A DNA stretch of 55,486 nucleotides from CAIJXO01 sp041308645 (GCA_041308645.1 JBFZBC010000013.1:1-55486), one strand, 5' to 3'. Counted from the stretch's first letter, positions 16,194 through 23,552 are shown. The notes: generated by a model not told the origin, from the sequence alone. Translations and numbers: made by a program.

Positions 16194-16222
16194 ATTATAC
16201 CCCCCCCACATAGTTTTGGCAA
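16194..16222 (-). promoter_or_regulatory. Pilin promoter with poly-G tract in the spacer
   Basis: On the minus strand, -35 TTGCCA (16217-16222), a 17-base spacer and -10 TATAAT (16194-16199). The last eight spacer bases are G (C8 on the plus strand, 16200-16207) and touch the -10. Gain or loss of one G would change the spacer from the optimal 17, the known design of phase-variable promoters. Confidence 0.75.
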
Positions 16223-16298
16223 TGGAAATAACATTAAAAAAGAAATACAGATAATTTAGATAGATTTTTATGATATTATATTATAATTATATTTATGC

Positions 16299-16304
16299 TA
16301 TAAT
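16299..16304 (+). promoter_or_regulatory. Extended -10 of repeat-protein gene (leaderless)
   Basis: TGCTATAAT with the hexamer at 16299-16304, followed by exactly six bases and the ATG at 16311. Transcription would start at the start codon. Confidence 0.7.
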
Positions 16305-16310
16305 TGATCA

Positions 16311-16886
16311 ATGATAAAAGAAACAAAACAATTATTAGTTCAAAAAAATACTCAAAACGTGACCGGACTTCACCCAGAAATATTTGGTGATTTTAGTAAC
16401 ATTAAGGGTGATATCTCAAAAATAAAAGGTAATGTTAATATACACAAAATAAAAGGTGATGCTTCTAAAATTTCTGGTCAAATAAATGGTGTCTCTGGTG
16501 AAGTCTCAAATATTTCTGGTGATGTTAGTGATATTATTGGTGACACTTCAAATATTCGAGGGTTTATATCGCCTATCTCTGGTGATATCAGTGGTATTAC
16601 TGGTGATGTCTCAAATATCTCTGGTGATGTGACAAAAATACGTGGTAATGTTAGTAAAATTTCTGGTGATGTCTCAAATATAATTGGCGATGTCGCTGAT
16701 CTATCTGGTGATGTCAGTAAACTTAGTGGAAACATAACCCGCCTCGAGGGTTATGTCAGTAATATTTCTGGTTTTGTTACAAACATCACCGGTGATGTAA
16801 CAAATATTTTTGGTGATGTGACTGGACTTGAAGGTGATGCTACAGGTATCTCTGGTGATATCAGAGAATTATTAAAAAAGAAGTAA
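16311..16886 (+). CDS. Seven-residue-repeat (solenoid-like) protein
   Basis: The protein has 191 residues and consists almost entirely of about 23 tandem 7-residue units with consensus (I/L)-x-G-(D/N)-(V/I)-(S/T)-x, for example ISGDVSNISGDVSD. There is one 2-residue insertion (after IKGNVNI), a short polar N-terminus (MIKETKQLLVQKN) and a basic end (ELLKKK). There is no signal peptide, membrane helix or cysteine. The strict spacing of an aliphatic residue and a glycine every seven residues suggests a beta-solenoid, analogous to but different from penta- and hexapeptide repeats. At DNA level this gives 21-bp imperfect repeats. The gene is monocistronic, with a leaderless promoter and its own terminator. 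Function unknown. Confidence 0.75.
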   Translation: MIKETKQLLVQKNTQNVTGLHPEIFGDFSNIKGDISKIKGNVNIHKIKGDASKISGQINGVSGEVSNISGDVSDIIGDTSNIRGFISPISGDISGITGDVSNISGDVTKIRGNVSKISGDVSNIIGDVADLSGDVSKLSGNITRLEGYVSNISGFVTNITGDVTNIFGDVTGLEGDATGISGDIRELLKKK

Positions 16887-16918
16887 AAAACCCCGTTGAT
16901 ATTATCGTTGGGGATTTT
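16887..16918 (+). terminator. Terminator of repeat-protein gene
   Basis: An A-run and CCCC (16891-16894) pair with GGGG (16910-16913) and TTTT across an imperfect GTTGAT-ATT-ATCGTT stem, directly after the stop codon. Confidence 0.65.
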
Positions 16919-17003
16919 AAATCTATAACAATTATCACACAATACAAATATACGATAACCTTTCTTTATTCTAAAAAGTATGCTTTAATAGAAATTCACT
17001 TTT

Positions 17004-17015
17004 GCGCTTCGGCGC
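17004..17015 (+). other. UUCG tetraloop hairpin upstream of typA
   Basis: GCGC-TTCG-GCGC followed by TTTT, 30 bases before typA. It is a very stable small hairpin that could be a short terminator or leader structure. Confidence 0.5.
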
Positions 17016-17045
17016 TTTTAATTTGTTAACGAAGATACTAAAATT

Positions 17046-18848
17046 ATGGAGATACGAAATATAGCTATTATTGCTCACGTGGATCATGGAAAAACTACTT
17101 TAACTGATGCTATCATGCGCCAGACTGGCATGGCTGAAGAAGGAGTATCTATGGACTCAAATAAACTCGAGCTTGAGCGTGGTATTACTATATATTCTAA
17201 AAATACTTCTATTTATTATCCGCCAGAAGGTTCTGGTCACCCTGTCACAAAAATTAATATTGTGGATACTCCTGGTCATGCTGACTTTGGTTCAGAAGTG
17301 GAGCGCGTCCTCCGTTCAATCGACACTGTTCTTTTAGTAGTGGATGCTCAAGAAGGGCCCATGCCACAAACTAGATTCGTCTTAAAAAAATCATTGGAGC
17401 TTGGTTTGAAACCTATTGTTGTTATAAATAAAATCGATAAAAATGCTGCCAAACCAGAATGGGCGCATGAAGCAGTCTTAGAGCTTTTTATGGAACTGGG
17501 CGCTAACAATGAACAGTTAGACTTCCCCACTATTTATGCCATTGGTAGAAAAGGGGTGGCCATGAAAAACCCGACTGATGAACAAAAAGATCTAACTCCT
17601 CTTTTAGATTTAATTTTAGAAAAAATACCACCTGCTGATAAGAAAGAAGATGAAAAACTTCCATTAACTGCACAAATTTTTAACTTAGCTTATGACAACT
17701 TCATGGGACGCCTTGCAATTTGCCGAATCTACAAAGGAACACTGAAAAGTGGTCAGCGGATTTTTTCTAAAACCCATTCTGGTGGATCTAGACCATTTAA
17801 AATTACGAAGCTTTTTACTTTTGAAGGTTTAAAAAGAAAGGAAGTATCTGAAGCCTATGCAGGAGATATTGTTCTTTTTGCTGGTTTGGATGATGCTTAT
17901 ATTGGTGAAACAGTCTGTGAAGATGAAAATCAGGAACCGCTACCATCAATCAATATTGATGAACCTACAATCTCCCTTAATTTCTTGGTTAATGATTCGC
18001 CTTTTGCGGGACGAGAAGGAAAATTTGTTACTGGCCGCCAGATTCGTGAACGTTTAGAAAAAGAACTAGAGATGAACGTGGGCTTAAAAATTGAGTTTAC
18101 CTCTGACACAATGAAGGTTTATGGCCGAGGCGAATTACATGTAGCAATACTGATTGAAAATATGCGCCGTGAGGGTTTTGAACTTCAAGTTTCCCAGCCT
18201 CAAGCTATTATCAAAGATATTGACGGCGTTAAATCCGAACCTTATGAAGAAGTAACGATTGACGTACCAGAAGAATCTGCCGGAATAGTTATTGAAAAAC
18301 TTGGTAAGAGACGCGGGATAATGAATGATATGAAAACAAAAGATGGTCAAACAAAAATGGTATTTGAAGTACCGACCAGAGGACTTTTGGGTTTCAAGGG
18401 ACAGTTTATTGTTGATACAAGAGGTAATGGAATATTATGTAGCCGTTTTGTTGGATTCAAACCTTTTGCTGGTGATATTTATAGACAGGATTTTGGTTCC
18501 ATGGTCTCAATGATAACCGGAAAGGCAGTCGCCTTTGCTTTATGGAACTTACAGGAACGTGGAATTCTTTATATTGAACCTGGTATAGAATTATATGAGG
18601 GTATGATAATTGGTAGTGTTACTAAAGGCGAGGATATGGACGTGAATCCGATCAAAGGGAAAAACCTTACAAATATTCGTAAAACTTCATCCGATGAATC
18701 TATTTACCTTACTCCTTCATTACCTATTGATATAGAAAAAGGTCTTGAGATTATGGGAGAGGAAGACTACCTAGAAATTACTCCTAAATCAACACGTTTA
18801 AGAAAAAAATATTTAACTAAAATAGAAAGAGCTAGAGCAGTGAGATAA
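17046..18848 (+). CDS. typA: Ribosome-associated GTPase TypA/BipA
   Basis: The 600-residue translational GTPase acts in ribosome assembly and stress adaptation. The G domain has AHVDHGKTTL (G1), a switch region ELERGITIYSKN, DTPGHADF (G3), NKIDK (G4) and a later SAxK-equivalent replaced by YAIGRKG. Domain 2 (YDNFMGRLAICRIYKG), EF-G-like domain 3 (GRGELHVAILIENMRREGFEL) and domain 5 (EPYEEVTIDVPEE...) are present, followed by the BipA-specific C-terminal domain (from FVGFKPFAGDIYRQ) ending LRKKYL. The length matches the family and rules out LepA or EF-G. It is a single gene followed by a hairpin before a converging gene. Confidence 0.96.
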   Translation: MEIRNIAIIAHVDHGKTTLTDAIMRQTGMAEEGVSMDSNKLELERGITIYSKNTSIYYPPEGSGHPVTKINIVDTPGHADFGSEVERVLRSIDTVLLVVDAQEGPMPQTRFVLKKSLELGLKPIVVINKIDKNAAKPEWAHEAVLELFMELGANNEQLDFPTIYAIGRKGVAMKNPTDEQKDLTPLLDLILEKIPPADKKEDEKLPLTAQIFNLAYDNFMGRLAICRIYKGTLKSGQRIFSKTHSGGSRPFKITKLFTFEGLKRKEVSEAYAGDIVLFAGLDDAYIGETVCEDENQEPLPSINIDEPTISLNFLVNDSPFAGREGKFVTGRQIRERLEKELEMNVGLKIEFTSDTMKVYGRGELHVAILIENMRREGFELQVSQPQAIIKDIDGVKSEPYEEVTIDVPEESAGIVIEKLGKRRGIMNDMKTKDGQTKMVFEVPTRGLLGFKGQFIVDTRGNGILCSRFVGFKPFAGDIYRQDFGSMVSMITGKAVAFALWNLQERGILYIEPGIELYEGMIIGSVTKGEDMDVNPIKGKNLTNIRKTSSDESIYLTPSLPIDIEKGLEIMGEEDYLEITPKSTRLRKKYLTKIERARAVR

Positions 18849-18865
18849 AAATTTAAATAAAAAAA

Positions 18866-18912
18866 AGTGGAGTTGAACCTAATGATATTATCAATAGATT
18901 CAACCCCACTTC
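18866..18912. terminator. Hairpin terminator between typA and converging gene
   Basis: AAGTGG-A-GTTGAA (18866-18878) pairs with TTCAAC-C-CCACTT (18900-18912) with one mismatch and a 21-base loop. An A-run before it makes it more effective for the minus-strand gene. Confidence 0.65.
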
Positions 18913-18924
18913 AACTCCTTTTCC

Positions 18925-19485
18925 TTATGCTTTTGATACAAAAGGAAGTACCATAGCTGATGGTACAGGTGCATCAAAAACTAACTTCGTAAGATGCAGG
19001 AGTGGTTTATGTCCACCGAAACGGTCAATTTCATAAACTGGAATTAATTCTCCAGTTTGAGAACTGACAGCTGAGGCTAAACATGCCACTGACATTGACG
19101 ATTTTGGAAAAAGACCTGACGAATACCTAATCGAATCAGTTTGGCTAAACAATTTCCAAATCTGCTCTCGATCTGCGGCCTCAAGTGAACTCACAGTCTC
19201 GTGGTGAGTTGCGGGTGAAAACCCGAAATTATCCGCTTCAATAAGAGCTTGCTCTAGGGACATTTTCTTGTCCCTAGGATGAATGAAACAAAGTGATATT
19301 ACACCTCTTTTAATTGAGAACTGACGACTAATCCTCAGAATGACCTTACCGTCATGATTCTCATCATCAGAAGTATGAACATTGACTAAAATATCTTTTT
19401 TGGTGTAGTCTACCCTTGCTTTAAATGAGTTCACCGACACAAAGACATTACTGAAACCAACCTGACAAATTCTTTCTTTAGACAT
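18925..19485 (-). CDS. Hypothetical soluble protein (about 187 aa)
   Basis: The start at MSKERICQVGF (19485) is chosen because AGAGGAGTAGGAATT directly precedes it. A longer frame to 19581 would put a hydrophobic stretch in front with no ribosome site. The protein has a beta-rich first half (VFVSVNSFKARVDYTKKDILVNVHTSDDENHDGKVILRISRQF) and a mixed second half (MSLEQALIEADNFGFSPATHHE). No family is recognised. TATAGT at about 19532 may be the -10. Codon and base use is less AT-biased than in the neighbours, like the small genes at 8204 and 50377, which hints at a shared class of accessory genes with strong Shine-Dalgarno sites. Confidence 0.6.
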   Translation of the reverse strand: MSKERICQVGFSNVFVSVNSFKARVDYTKKDILVNVHTSDDENHDGKVILRISRQFSIKRGVISLCFIHPRDKKMSLEQALIEADNFGFSPATHHETVSSLEAADREQIWKLFSQTDSIRYSSGLFPKSSMSVACLASAVSSQTGELIPVYEIDRFGGHKPLLHLTKLVFDAPVPSAMVLPFVSKA

Positions 19486-19579
19486 AATTCCTACTCCTCT
19501 TTTATGTATCGCATCAACCACTATAGTTAATACAATAAATTTAAAGAACAAACTACAGACTAGTCTACCACAGATATAC

Positions 19580-19609
19580 AAAAAGGCAAATCTTTCGATC
19601 TACCTTTTT
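19580..19609 (-). terminator. Terminator of RRM protein gene
   Basis: AAAAAGG arms (19580-19586 with 19603-19609) enclose an imperfect inner stem and a CTTTCG loop; the T-run follows on the minus strand. It stands 32 bases past the RRM gene stop. Confidence 0.7.
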
Positions 19610-19641
19610 GTTTCATTTTAATTAAATAAGATGAGGCTTAT

Positions 19642-19944
19642 TTAGTATCTTGAACCACCACCTCGGTTATCAAAGTTTCTTCTTGGGGGTCTTTCTGAAA
19701 GAGGTTTTGCCTCATTTACAGTAAGCTTTCTTCCATCCACTTCGGCACCATTCATTGATTCGATAGCCTTCATTGCCTCGTCATCATTGGTCATAGTAAC
19801 AAATCCGAAACCACGAGATCGGCCAGTCATCTTATCAATGATAACATTAGCAGATTCCACAGTTCCCATAGCGGAGAAAGTATCCTTCAAACTTGCATCA
19901 GTTGCATTGTAAGAAAGATTACCAACATATAATTTCTTTGCCAT
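19642..19944 (-). CDS. Small RNA-binding protein with one RRM
   Basis: The 100-residue protein is a single RNA recognition motif followed by an Arg/Gly tail. RNP2 is LYVGNL (residues 5-10) and RNP1 is RGFGFVTM (about 44-51); both have the aromatic residues that stack on RNA bases. The tail (PPRRNFDNRGGGSRY) is typical of cyanobacterial Rbp and CPR RRM proteins, which bind single-stranded RNA and are often cold-induced. It has its own promoter with a leader of about 150 bases, which fits post-transcriptional control. It is a monocistronic unit with its own terminator. Confidence 0.92.
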   Translation of the reverse strand: MAKKLYVGNLSYNATDASLKDTFSAMGTVESANVIIDKMTGRSRGFGFVTMTNDDEAMKAIESMNGAEVDGRKLTVNEAKPLSERPPRRNFDNRGGGSRY

Positions 19945-20126
19945 TTTGCTTGCCCGTTCAAGTTTTTCTTTTTAAAAAAATTTGTTCGGGTTAATTATTC
20001 TAGTAATAATTTATCGATAGAGCGACCCCTGCACCGGCTAAGAAATTAACTTTTGATTAACTTGACCTTAAACCCGCGAGACATCTTCGACGAAATCAGG
20101 ATAGCATAAATAATTCCCATTCGCAA
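19945..20126 (-). promoter_or_regulatory. Promoter and long 5' leader of RRM gene
   Basis: On the minus strand, -35 TTGCGA (20121-20126), a 17-base spacer ending TGC, and -10 TATCCT (20098-20103) predict a leader of about 148 bases. The leader contains the repeated element GTTAATC/GTTAATT and a GGGTTT...AACCCG pairing that could close a multibranch structure. Long leaders are common on cold-shock genes; any thermosensor role is inferred. Confidence 0.6.
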
Positions 20127-20137
20127 TATAATAAAAA

Positions 20138-20155
20138 TAGCCCGGTTAAGGGCTA
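20138..20155 (-). terminator. Terminator of small gene at 20170-20448
   Basis: TAGCCC (20138-20143) pairs with GGGCTA (20150-20155); the T-run follows on the minus strand. Confidence 0.7.
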
Positions 20156-20169
20156 GATTTAGTTATTAT

Positions 20170-20448
20170 TTAGAGCATCTGTTGTATTTCCCACAGTCGT
20201 CTTTTATATTTTTCCACGAATACAGAACTGTTGGTTTCTTCTACTTTTTTTAATTCTCTTTCAAATTTTTCTTTAAAAAAAAGGGCTTGTTTTTTATATT
20301 TTGGCAATTCATCATTACTAGTATGCAAGGATGAAGCAGAAAACTCCACGTCCTCCCAATTACTCACCGCGTTCTCTAATTCTTTAAAAAGATTATCAAT
20401 TTCAATTTCGATCATTAATTCCGTATCTTGCTTAATTCCTTTCTCCAT
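20170..20448 (-). CDS. Small helical hypothetical protein (92 aa)
   Basis: Start taken at MEKGIKQDTELMIEIEID (20448). A longer frame to 20565 would run through a strong terminator at 20498-20538 and is rejected. The protein is acidic and almost wholly helical, with predicted coiled-coil segments (NLFKELENAVSNWEDVEF and KYKKQALFFKEKFERELKKVEETN). No family is recognised. It sits immediately downstream of Cas2-like unit 2 but is separated from it by that terminator. An AT-rich TTATAA lies a few bases before the ATG, so it may have its own near-leaderless promoter. Confidence 0.55.
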   Translation of the reverse strand: MEKGIKQDTELMIEIEIDNLFKELENAVSNWEDVEFSASSLHTSNDELPKYKKQALFFKEKFERELKKVEETNSSVFVEKYKRRLWEIQQML

Positions 20449-20497
20449 ATTTTTATAATTAATTATTAATCCCGACTCACCTAATAATACAGGGTGC

Positions 20498-20538
20498 AAA
20501 AAAAAAGCAACCTTCCGGGTCAGAACCCAAAAGGTTGC
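20498..20538 (-). terminator. Strong terminator downstream of Cas2-like unit 2
   Basis: GCAACCTT (20507-20514) pairs with AAGGTTGC (20531-20538) around an inner GGGT/ACCC stem. Nine T residues follow on the minus strand (A9 at 20498-20506). Confidence 0.92.
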
Positions 20539-20590
20539 GGAAATTTGGTAGTTTTTATAACTCATAAAATAAGAAGTATTCTACTACCAC

Positions 20591-20606
20591 ATACGCCATG
20601 GCGTAT
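20591..20606. repeat. Left palindrome of Cas2-like unit 2
   Basis: A perfect 16-bp palindrome ATACGCCATGGCGTAT without spacer, repeated exactly at 21045-21060 on the other side of the gene. AATTCATA follows it at 20609-20616. Confidence 0.92.
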
Positions 20607-20633
20607 TTAATTCATACAAATACAATAATATTT

Positions 20634-21017
20634 CTACAGATTTTTTTCTTCTTTTGAATATGGTTTGGCTAGTTTTAGAGTTCGTAACTGATCTAAAAGA
20701 CCAATAGATTTTATGTATGCAAGAAAATCTATTGGCAGTGGTGAAGGTCCGACCCAGACGCTTTTTTGAATCATAATATAGTCAAACTTTTTCAGCTGTC
20801 GGAGAAGCCATTCCCTTTCACTTCTTTTGTCATAAGGGATATCGTACATCACAATCAGATCTTTTGGTGAAGTATTTGCAAAATTAAAATCAAAGCACTT
20901 ATGGAAAGAATAACTCCGTTTTGGTGTCGATGCTAGATTTTTCTTTTTATCAGAATTAAATATAGGCAAACCAAGAGCATTAACAATCACTCCTTTATAT
21001 TTAAAATGTTTCCTCAT
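20634..21017 (-). CDS. Orphan Cas2-fold (PaaX C-terminal-like) protein, unit 2
   Basis: The 127-residue paralogue of the protein at 13555-13944 matches it at 48 of 70 aligned residues in the C-terminal part by eye. Both share YKGV-VNA-GLPI near the N-terminus. The Cas2-like signature is present: IVMYDIP with D59, DKRSEREWLLRQL, MIQKSVWVGPSPLP. The basic spacer region (residues 20-40) is the most divergent. A TGATATAAT promoter lies six bases before the ATG. The gene is flanked by two identical 16-bp palindromes unrelated in sequence to those of unit 1, except for the CCWWGG centre. No cas1, effector or CRISPR repeats are nearby. The fold is assigned from motif pattern; activity is unknown. 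Confidence 0.75.
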   Translation of the reverse strand: MRKHFKYKGVIVNALGLPIFNSDKKKNLASTPKRSYSFHKCFDFNFANTSPKDLIVMYDIPYDKRSEREWLLRQLKKFDYIMIQKSVWVGPSPLPIDFLAYIKSIGLLDQLRTLKLAKPYSKEEKNL

Positions 21018-21023
21018 CTTTCG

Positions 21024-21032
21024 ATTATATCA
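21024..21032 (-). promoter_or_regulatory. Extended -10 of Cas2-like unit 2
   Basis: TGATATAAT (hexamer 21024-21029), six bases, then the ATG at 21017. The -35 position coincides with the palindrome at 21045-21060, as in unit 1. Confidence 0.75.
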
Positions 21033-21044
21033 CTCTCCATTAAA

Positions 21045-21060
21045 ATACGCCATGGCGTAT
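21045..21060. repeat. Right palindrome of Cas2-like unit 2
   Basis: An exact second copy of ATACGCCATGGCGTAT. AATTCATA follows at 21070-21077. The palindrome overlaps the -35 region of the Cas2-like gene. Confidence 0.92.
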
Positions 21061-21115
21061 CTATAAATCAATTCATAATAAAGTGAATATTCTGATAGAC
21101 AGAGTGGCTGTGTTG

Positions 21116-21817
21116 TTAATATTTTTCTACCCTTACTCGTTTTATACTATAGGCTAAGCTGGAGATACCAAACTTTTGACCTATTTCTTCAGCGAGTTGG
21201 CGCATATAGACGCCGGAGGAGGAATGGATTTTGAATTTTATAATTAAATACTTACTTTCTTTTTTATTTAGAGCTTTTTTCCACCGAGCCAGAATTTTAG
21301 ACTGGCGGAAATCACCATTTACCAAGGCGATTCTTTTTTGAATATTTTTTAATAAGTTTTGATTAGTAATATATTTATTACTAATATATTTGAATGATTT
21401 TATCTCCCCTTCTTTTTCTTGAATCTTGGCTTTGGCCAAAGCCGGTGAAGAATATTTTGGATATGGACGGGTTTTAGTTCCGATAAAATCATTCAGACTT
21501 TTCCTGATTTCATCTACTTTTAAATCCGTTCTTTTTTGTCCAGCAACTAAACCGAGCGCGTCTCCCGTATCTGTCGCAAAACCAAATAAAACTTCCACTT
21601 CATATTCTTTATCCAAATTTAAATATTTATCTTTCTTTTTACACTCTTCTCCGACTAAAACAATTAAAACACCTGAGGCTAGTGGATCTAGGCGCCCAGC
21701 ATATGTCATCTTTTCCTTTTTATATTCAGGATTATCCACCTTGAAACGATTAATACATTCCAAAGGAGTTTCCCCCACCTTTTTATCCAAATTTATAACT
21801 GCTTGTTTCTGACTCAT
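21116..21817 (-). CDS. truB: tRNA pseudouridine(55) synthase TruB
   Basis: The enzyme makes pseudouridine 55 in the T-loop of tRNAs. The catalytic aspartate lies in the family motif YAGRLDPLASGVLIVLVG, followed by KEYEVEVLFGFATDTGDALG, KYSSPALAKAK and the C-terminal SSGVYMRQLAEEIG. At about 233 residues it is a short TruB without a long C-terminal PUA domain. The start is set at MSQKQAVINLDK (21817); an in-frame TTG four codons upstream is less likely. The promoter is shared back to back with hisS. The 98 bases between its stop and the palindrome of Cas2-like unit 2 are otherwise empty. Confidence 0.93.
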   Translation of the reverse strand: MSQKQAVINLDKKVGETPLECINRFKVDNPEYKKEKMTYAGRLDPLASGVLIVLVGEECKKKDKYLNLDKEYEVEVLFGFATDTGDALGLVAGQKRTDLKVDEIRKSLNDFIGTKTRPYPKYSSPALAKAKIQEKEGEIKSFKYISNKYITNQNLLKNIQKRIALVNGDFRQSKILARWKKALNKKESKYLIIKFKIHSSSGVYMRQLAEEIGQKFGISSLAYSIKRVRVEKY

Positions 21818-21824
21818 ATTTTGA

Positions 21825-21831
21825 TACAATA
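21825..21831. promoter_or_regulatory. Overlapping divergent -10 elements for hisS and truB
   Basis: The plus strand reads TACAAT (21825-21830) and the minus strand TATTGT (21826-21831), so the two -10 hexamers overlap by five bases. Each lies eight bases from its start codon (21839 and 21817). Only one polymerase could occupy the site at a time. Confidence 0.55.
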
Positions 21832-21838
21832 CTCAAAT

Positions 21839-23164
21839 ATGAAGAAAAACACAAACATCCGTCTAATTGCCGGGCAGGAATTAAGCACTGAAGCCTACAA
21901 AGGTGTTCGGGATTTTTATCCGGAAGATATGTTTACTCAAAACTACATTTTTGATGTATTTAAAAAGATTTGTGAAAGCTATGGTTATAATCAGTATGAT
22001 GCCTCAGTTTTGGAACCAGCTGACCTATACCGCGCTAAATCTGGTGAAGAAATAGTCAATGAACAAACTTATACTTTCACAGACAGAGGAGACCGAGAAG
22101 TGACTTTAAGACCAGAAATGACCCCGACCGTAGCTCGTATGGTAGCGGCTAGAAAACAAGAACTTTCCTTCCCCCTCCGCTGGTATTCCATTCCTAATCT
22201 TTTTAGATATGAAAAACCTCAAAAAGGTCGCTTAAGAGAGCATTGGCAATTAAATGTAGATTTGTTTGGTGTTAGTGACACTTCAGCGGAAGTAGAAGTT
22301 ATTTCTCTAGCTTATTCTATTATGAAAGAATTGGGATTAAAAGATGCTGACTTCCAGATCCGACTGAATAGCAGAAAAATAATGAATTATGTCTTAAACG
22401 ATTTAATGTCTTTAGATGAAGTAACTGCTAAAAAAATTTGTAAGTTGATTGATAAAAAAAATAAACTTTCCTCAAAAGATTTTGATAATGGTATCAAAGA
22501 ATTACTATCTGAAAAAAGTGCTGAATTCTTAACTTTAATAAATTCACAAAATTTTGAAGAATTTATCTCAAGACTACCTAAAAGTTTGGAAGTATCTGAA
22601 AAAATTGAGGAAATAAGAAACGTAATGGCGAGCCTTGAAAAACTTGGTATTACTAACACCGTCTTTGATCAAACTTTAATGCGTGGTTTTGATTACTACA
22701 CCGGTATTGTTTTTGAAGTGTATGACAACAATCCAGACAATCATCGTTCCGTTTTTGGAGGAGGCCGTTATGATGACCTGCTTTCAATCTTTGGAGATGA
22801 AAAAATCCCAGCGTTTGGTTTTGGCGCAGGTGACGTAATAATCAAAGATATTTTAGAAACATACAAACTGATGCCTATGTATAAACCAAAAACAAATCTT
22901 TATATTTGCACCTTAGGAAAAGAATATCAGGAGTATTCCAATGAAATAGCCCAAAAATTACGAGATGATGGACTAAATGTTTCAATAAATCTAACTGATA
23001 AAAAAATTGGAGACCAGATAAAATCTGCCGATAAACAAAAGATCCCTTATATAATATGTATTGGTGAGGATGAAGTTAAAAAGGGAGAATTTAAATTAAA
23101 AAATCTTAAAACTGGTGAGGAAAAAGTGGTCACTGAAGTAAGTTTGTCTAAAAATATAAAATAA
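21839..23164 (+). CDS. hisS: Histidyl-tRNA synthetase
   Basis: The class II aminoacyl-tRNA synthetase has about 441 residues. Motif 1 is in the YKGVRDFYPEDM region; motif 2 is FRYEKPQKGRLREHWQLNVDLFG. The histidine-specific signatures RGFDYYTGIVFE and GGGRYDDL precede motif 3 (PAFGFGAGD). The C-terminal anticodon-binding domain starts near TNLYICTLGKE. The start at MKKNTNIRL (21839) is supported by the TGATACAAT -10 eight bases upstream; an earlier ATG at 21803 would lie inside the promoter. Two further genes follow on the same strand within 5 bases each, forming a likely operon. Confidence 0.96.
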   Translation: MKKNTNIRLIAGQELSTEAYKGVRDFYPEDMFTQNYIFDVFKKICESYGYNQYDASVLEPADLYRAKSGEEIVNEQTYTFTDRGDREVTLRPEMTPTVARMVAARKQELSFPLRWYSIPNLFRYEKPQKGRLREHWQLNVDLFGVSDTSAEVEVISLAYSIMKELGLKDADFQIRLNSRKIMNYVLNDLMSLDEVTAKKICKLIDKKNKLSSKDFDNGIKELLSEKSAEFLTLINSQNFEEFISRLPKSLEVSEKIEEIRNVMASLEKLGITNTVFDQTLMRGFDYYTGIVFEVYDNNPDNHRSVFGGGRYDDLLSIFGDEKIPAFGFGAGDVIIKDILETYKLMPMYKPKTNLYICTLGKEYQEYSNEIAQKLRDDGLNVSINLTDKKIGDQIKSADKQKIPYIICIGEDEVKKGEFKLKNLKTGEEKVVTEVSLSKNIK

Positions 23165-23168
23165 AAAA

Positions 23169-23552
23169 ATGCCCATTGATCACGTAAAACTCTGGAAAAG
23201 AAAAAAGTATATTGACCTTTGGTCTGTTCCCCATATTTTAACCGGTACCATCTTGGCAAGCTTCTTTTACTGGCTACAATTTGATTTTTTGTTAAATATA
23301 CTTATTTCCACAATCCTTATTATTTCTTGGGAATTTATTGAATATTTTATAATCCTGGACGTCAAAGAAAAATTATCTAATAGTATCTCAGACATACTCG
23401 CAGGCTGGCTTGGATTTTCTATAATGTACTTTTTTATACTGAAATTTTCATTTGATTTAATTTATCCATATTTTATAACAATAATAATTATCAATATATT
23501 CTTAGCGATTTGGGGCTTTTTAGCATATGAAGAAAGAATAAATAAAGTTTAA
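23169..23552 (+). CDS. Four-helix membrane protein, unknown function
   Basis: The 127-residue protein has about four membrane helices and polar residues placed inside them: DLWSVPHILTGTILASF near residue 20, WEFIEYFIILDVKEK near 58, and SNSISDILAGWLGF near 78. Conserved-looking H, E and D residues at membrane borders recall VanZ-like or YjdF/DUF2238-type small membrane proteins, but this is a resemblance and not an assignment. It begins four bases after hisS stops and is followed two bases later by an exonuclease gene, so all three are probably co-transcribed. Confidence 0.6.
   Translation: MPIDHVKLWKRKKYIDLWSVPHILTGTILASFFYWLQFDFLLNILISTILIISWEFIEYFIILDVKEKLSNSISDILAGWLGFSIMYFFILKFSFDLIYPYFITIIIINIFLAIWGFLAYEERINKV

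Noticed and set aside
16478..16735. An 85-codon frame on the opposite strand of the repeat protein
   Set aside because: It exists only because the 21-bp repeats keep the same frame open on both strands; no promoter or ribosome site is visible.
20449..20565. N-terminal extension of the small gene at 20170-20448
   Set aside because: It would run through a strong terminator with nine T residues, and the added residues resemble no protein. The ATG at 20448 is more sensible.
13499..21060. A CRISPR-Cas remnant, suggested by the two Cas2-like genes
   Set aside because: There are no repeat-spacer arrays, no cas1 and no effector genes. The palindromes come as exact pairs around each gene, not as regularly spaced repeats.
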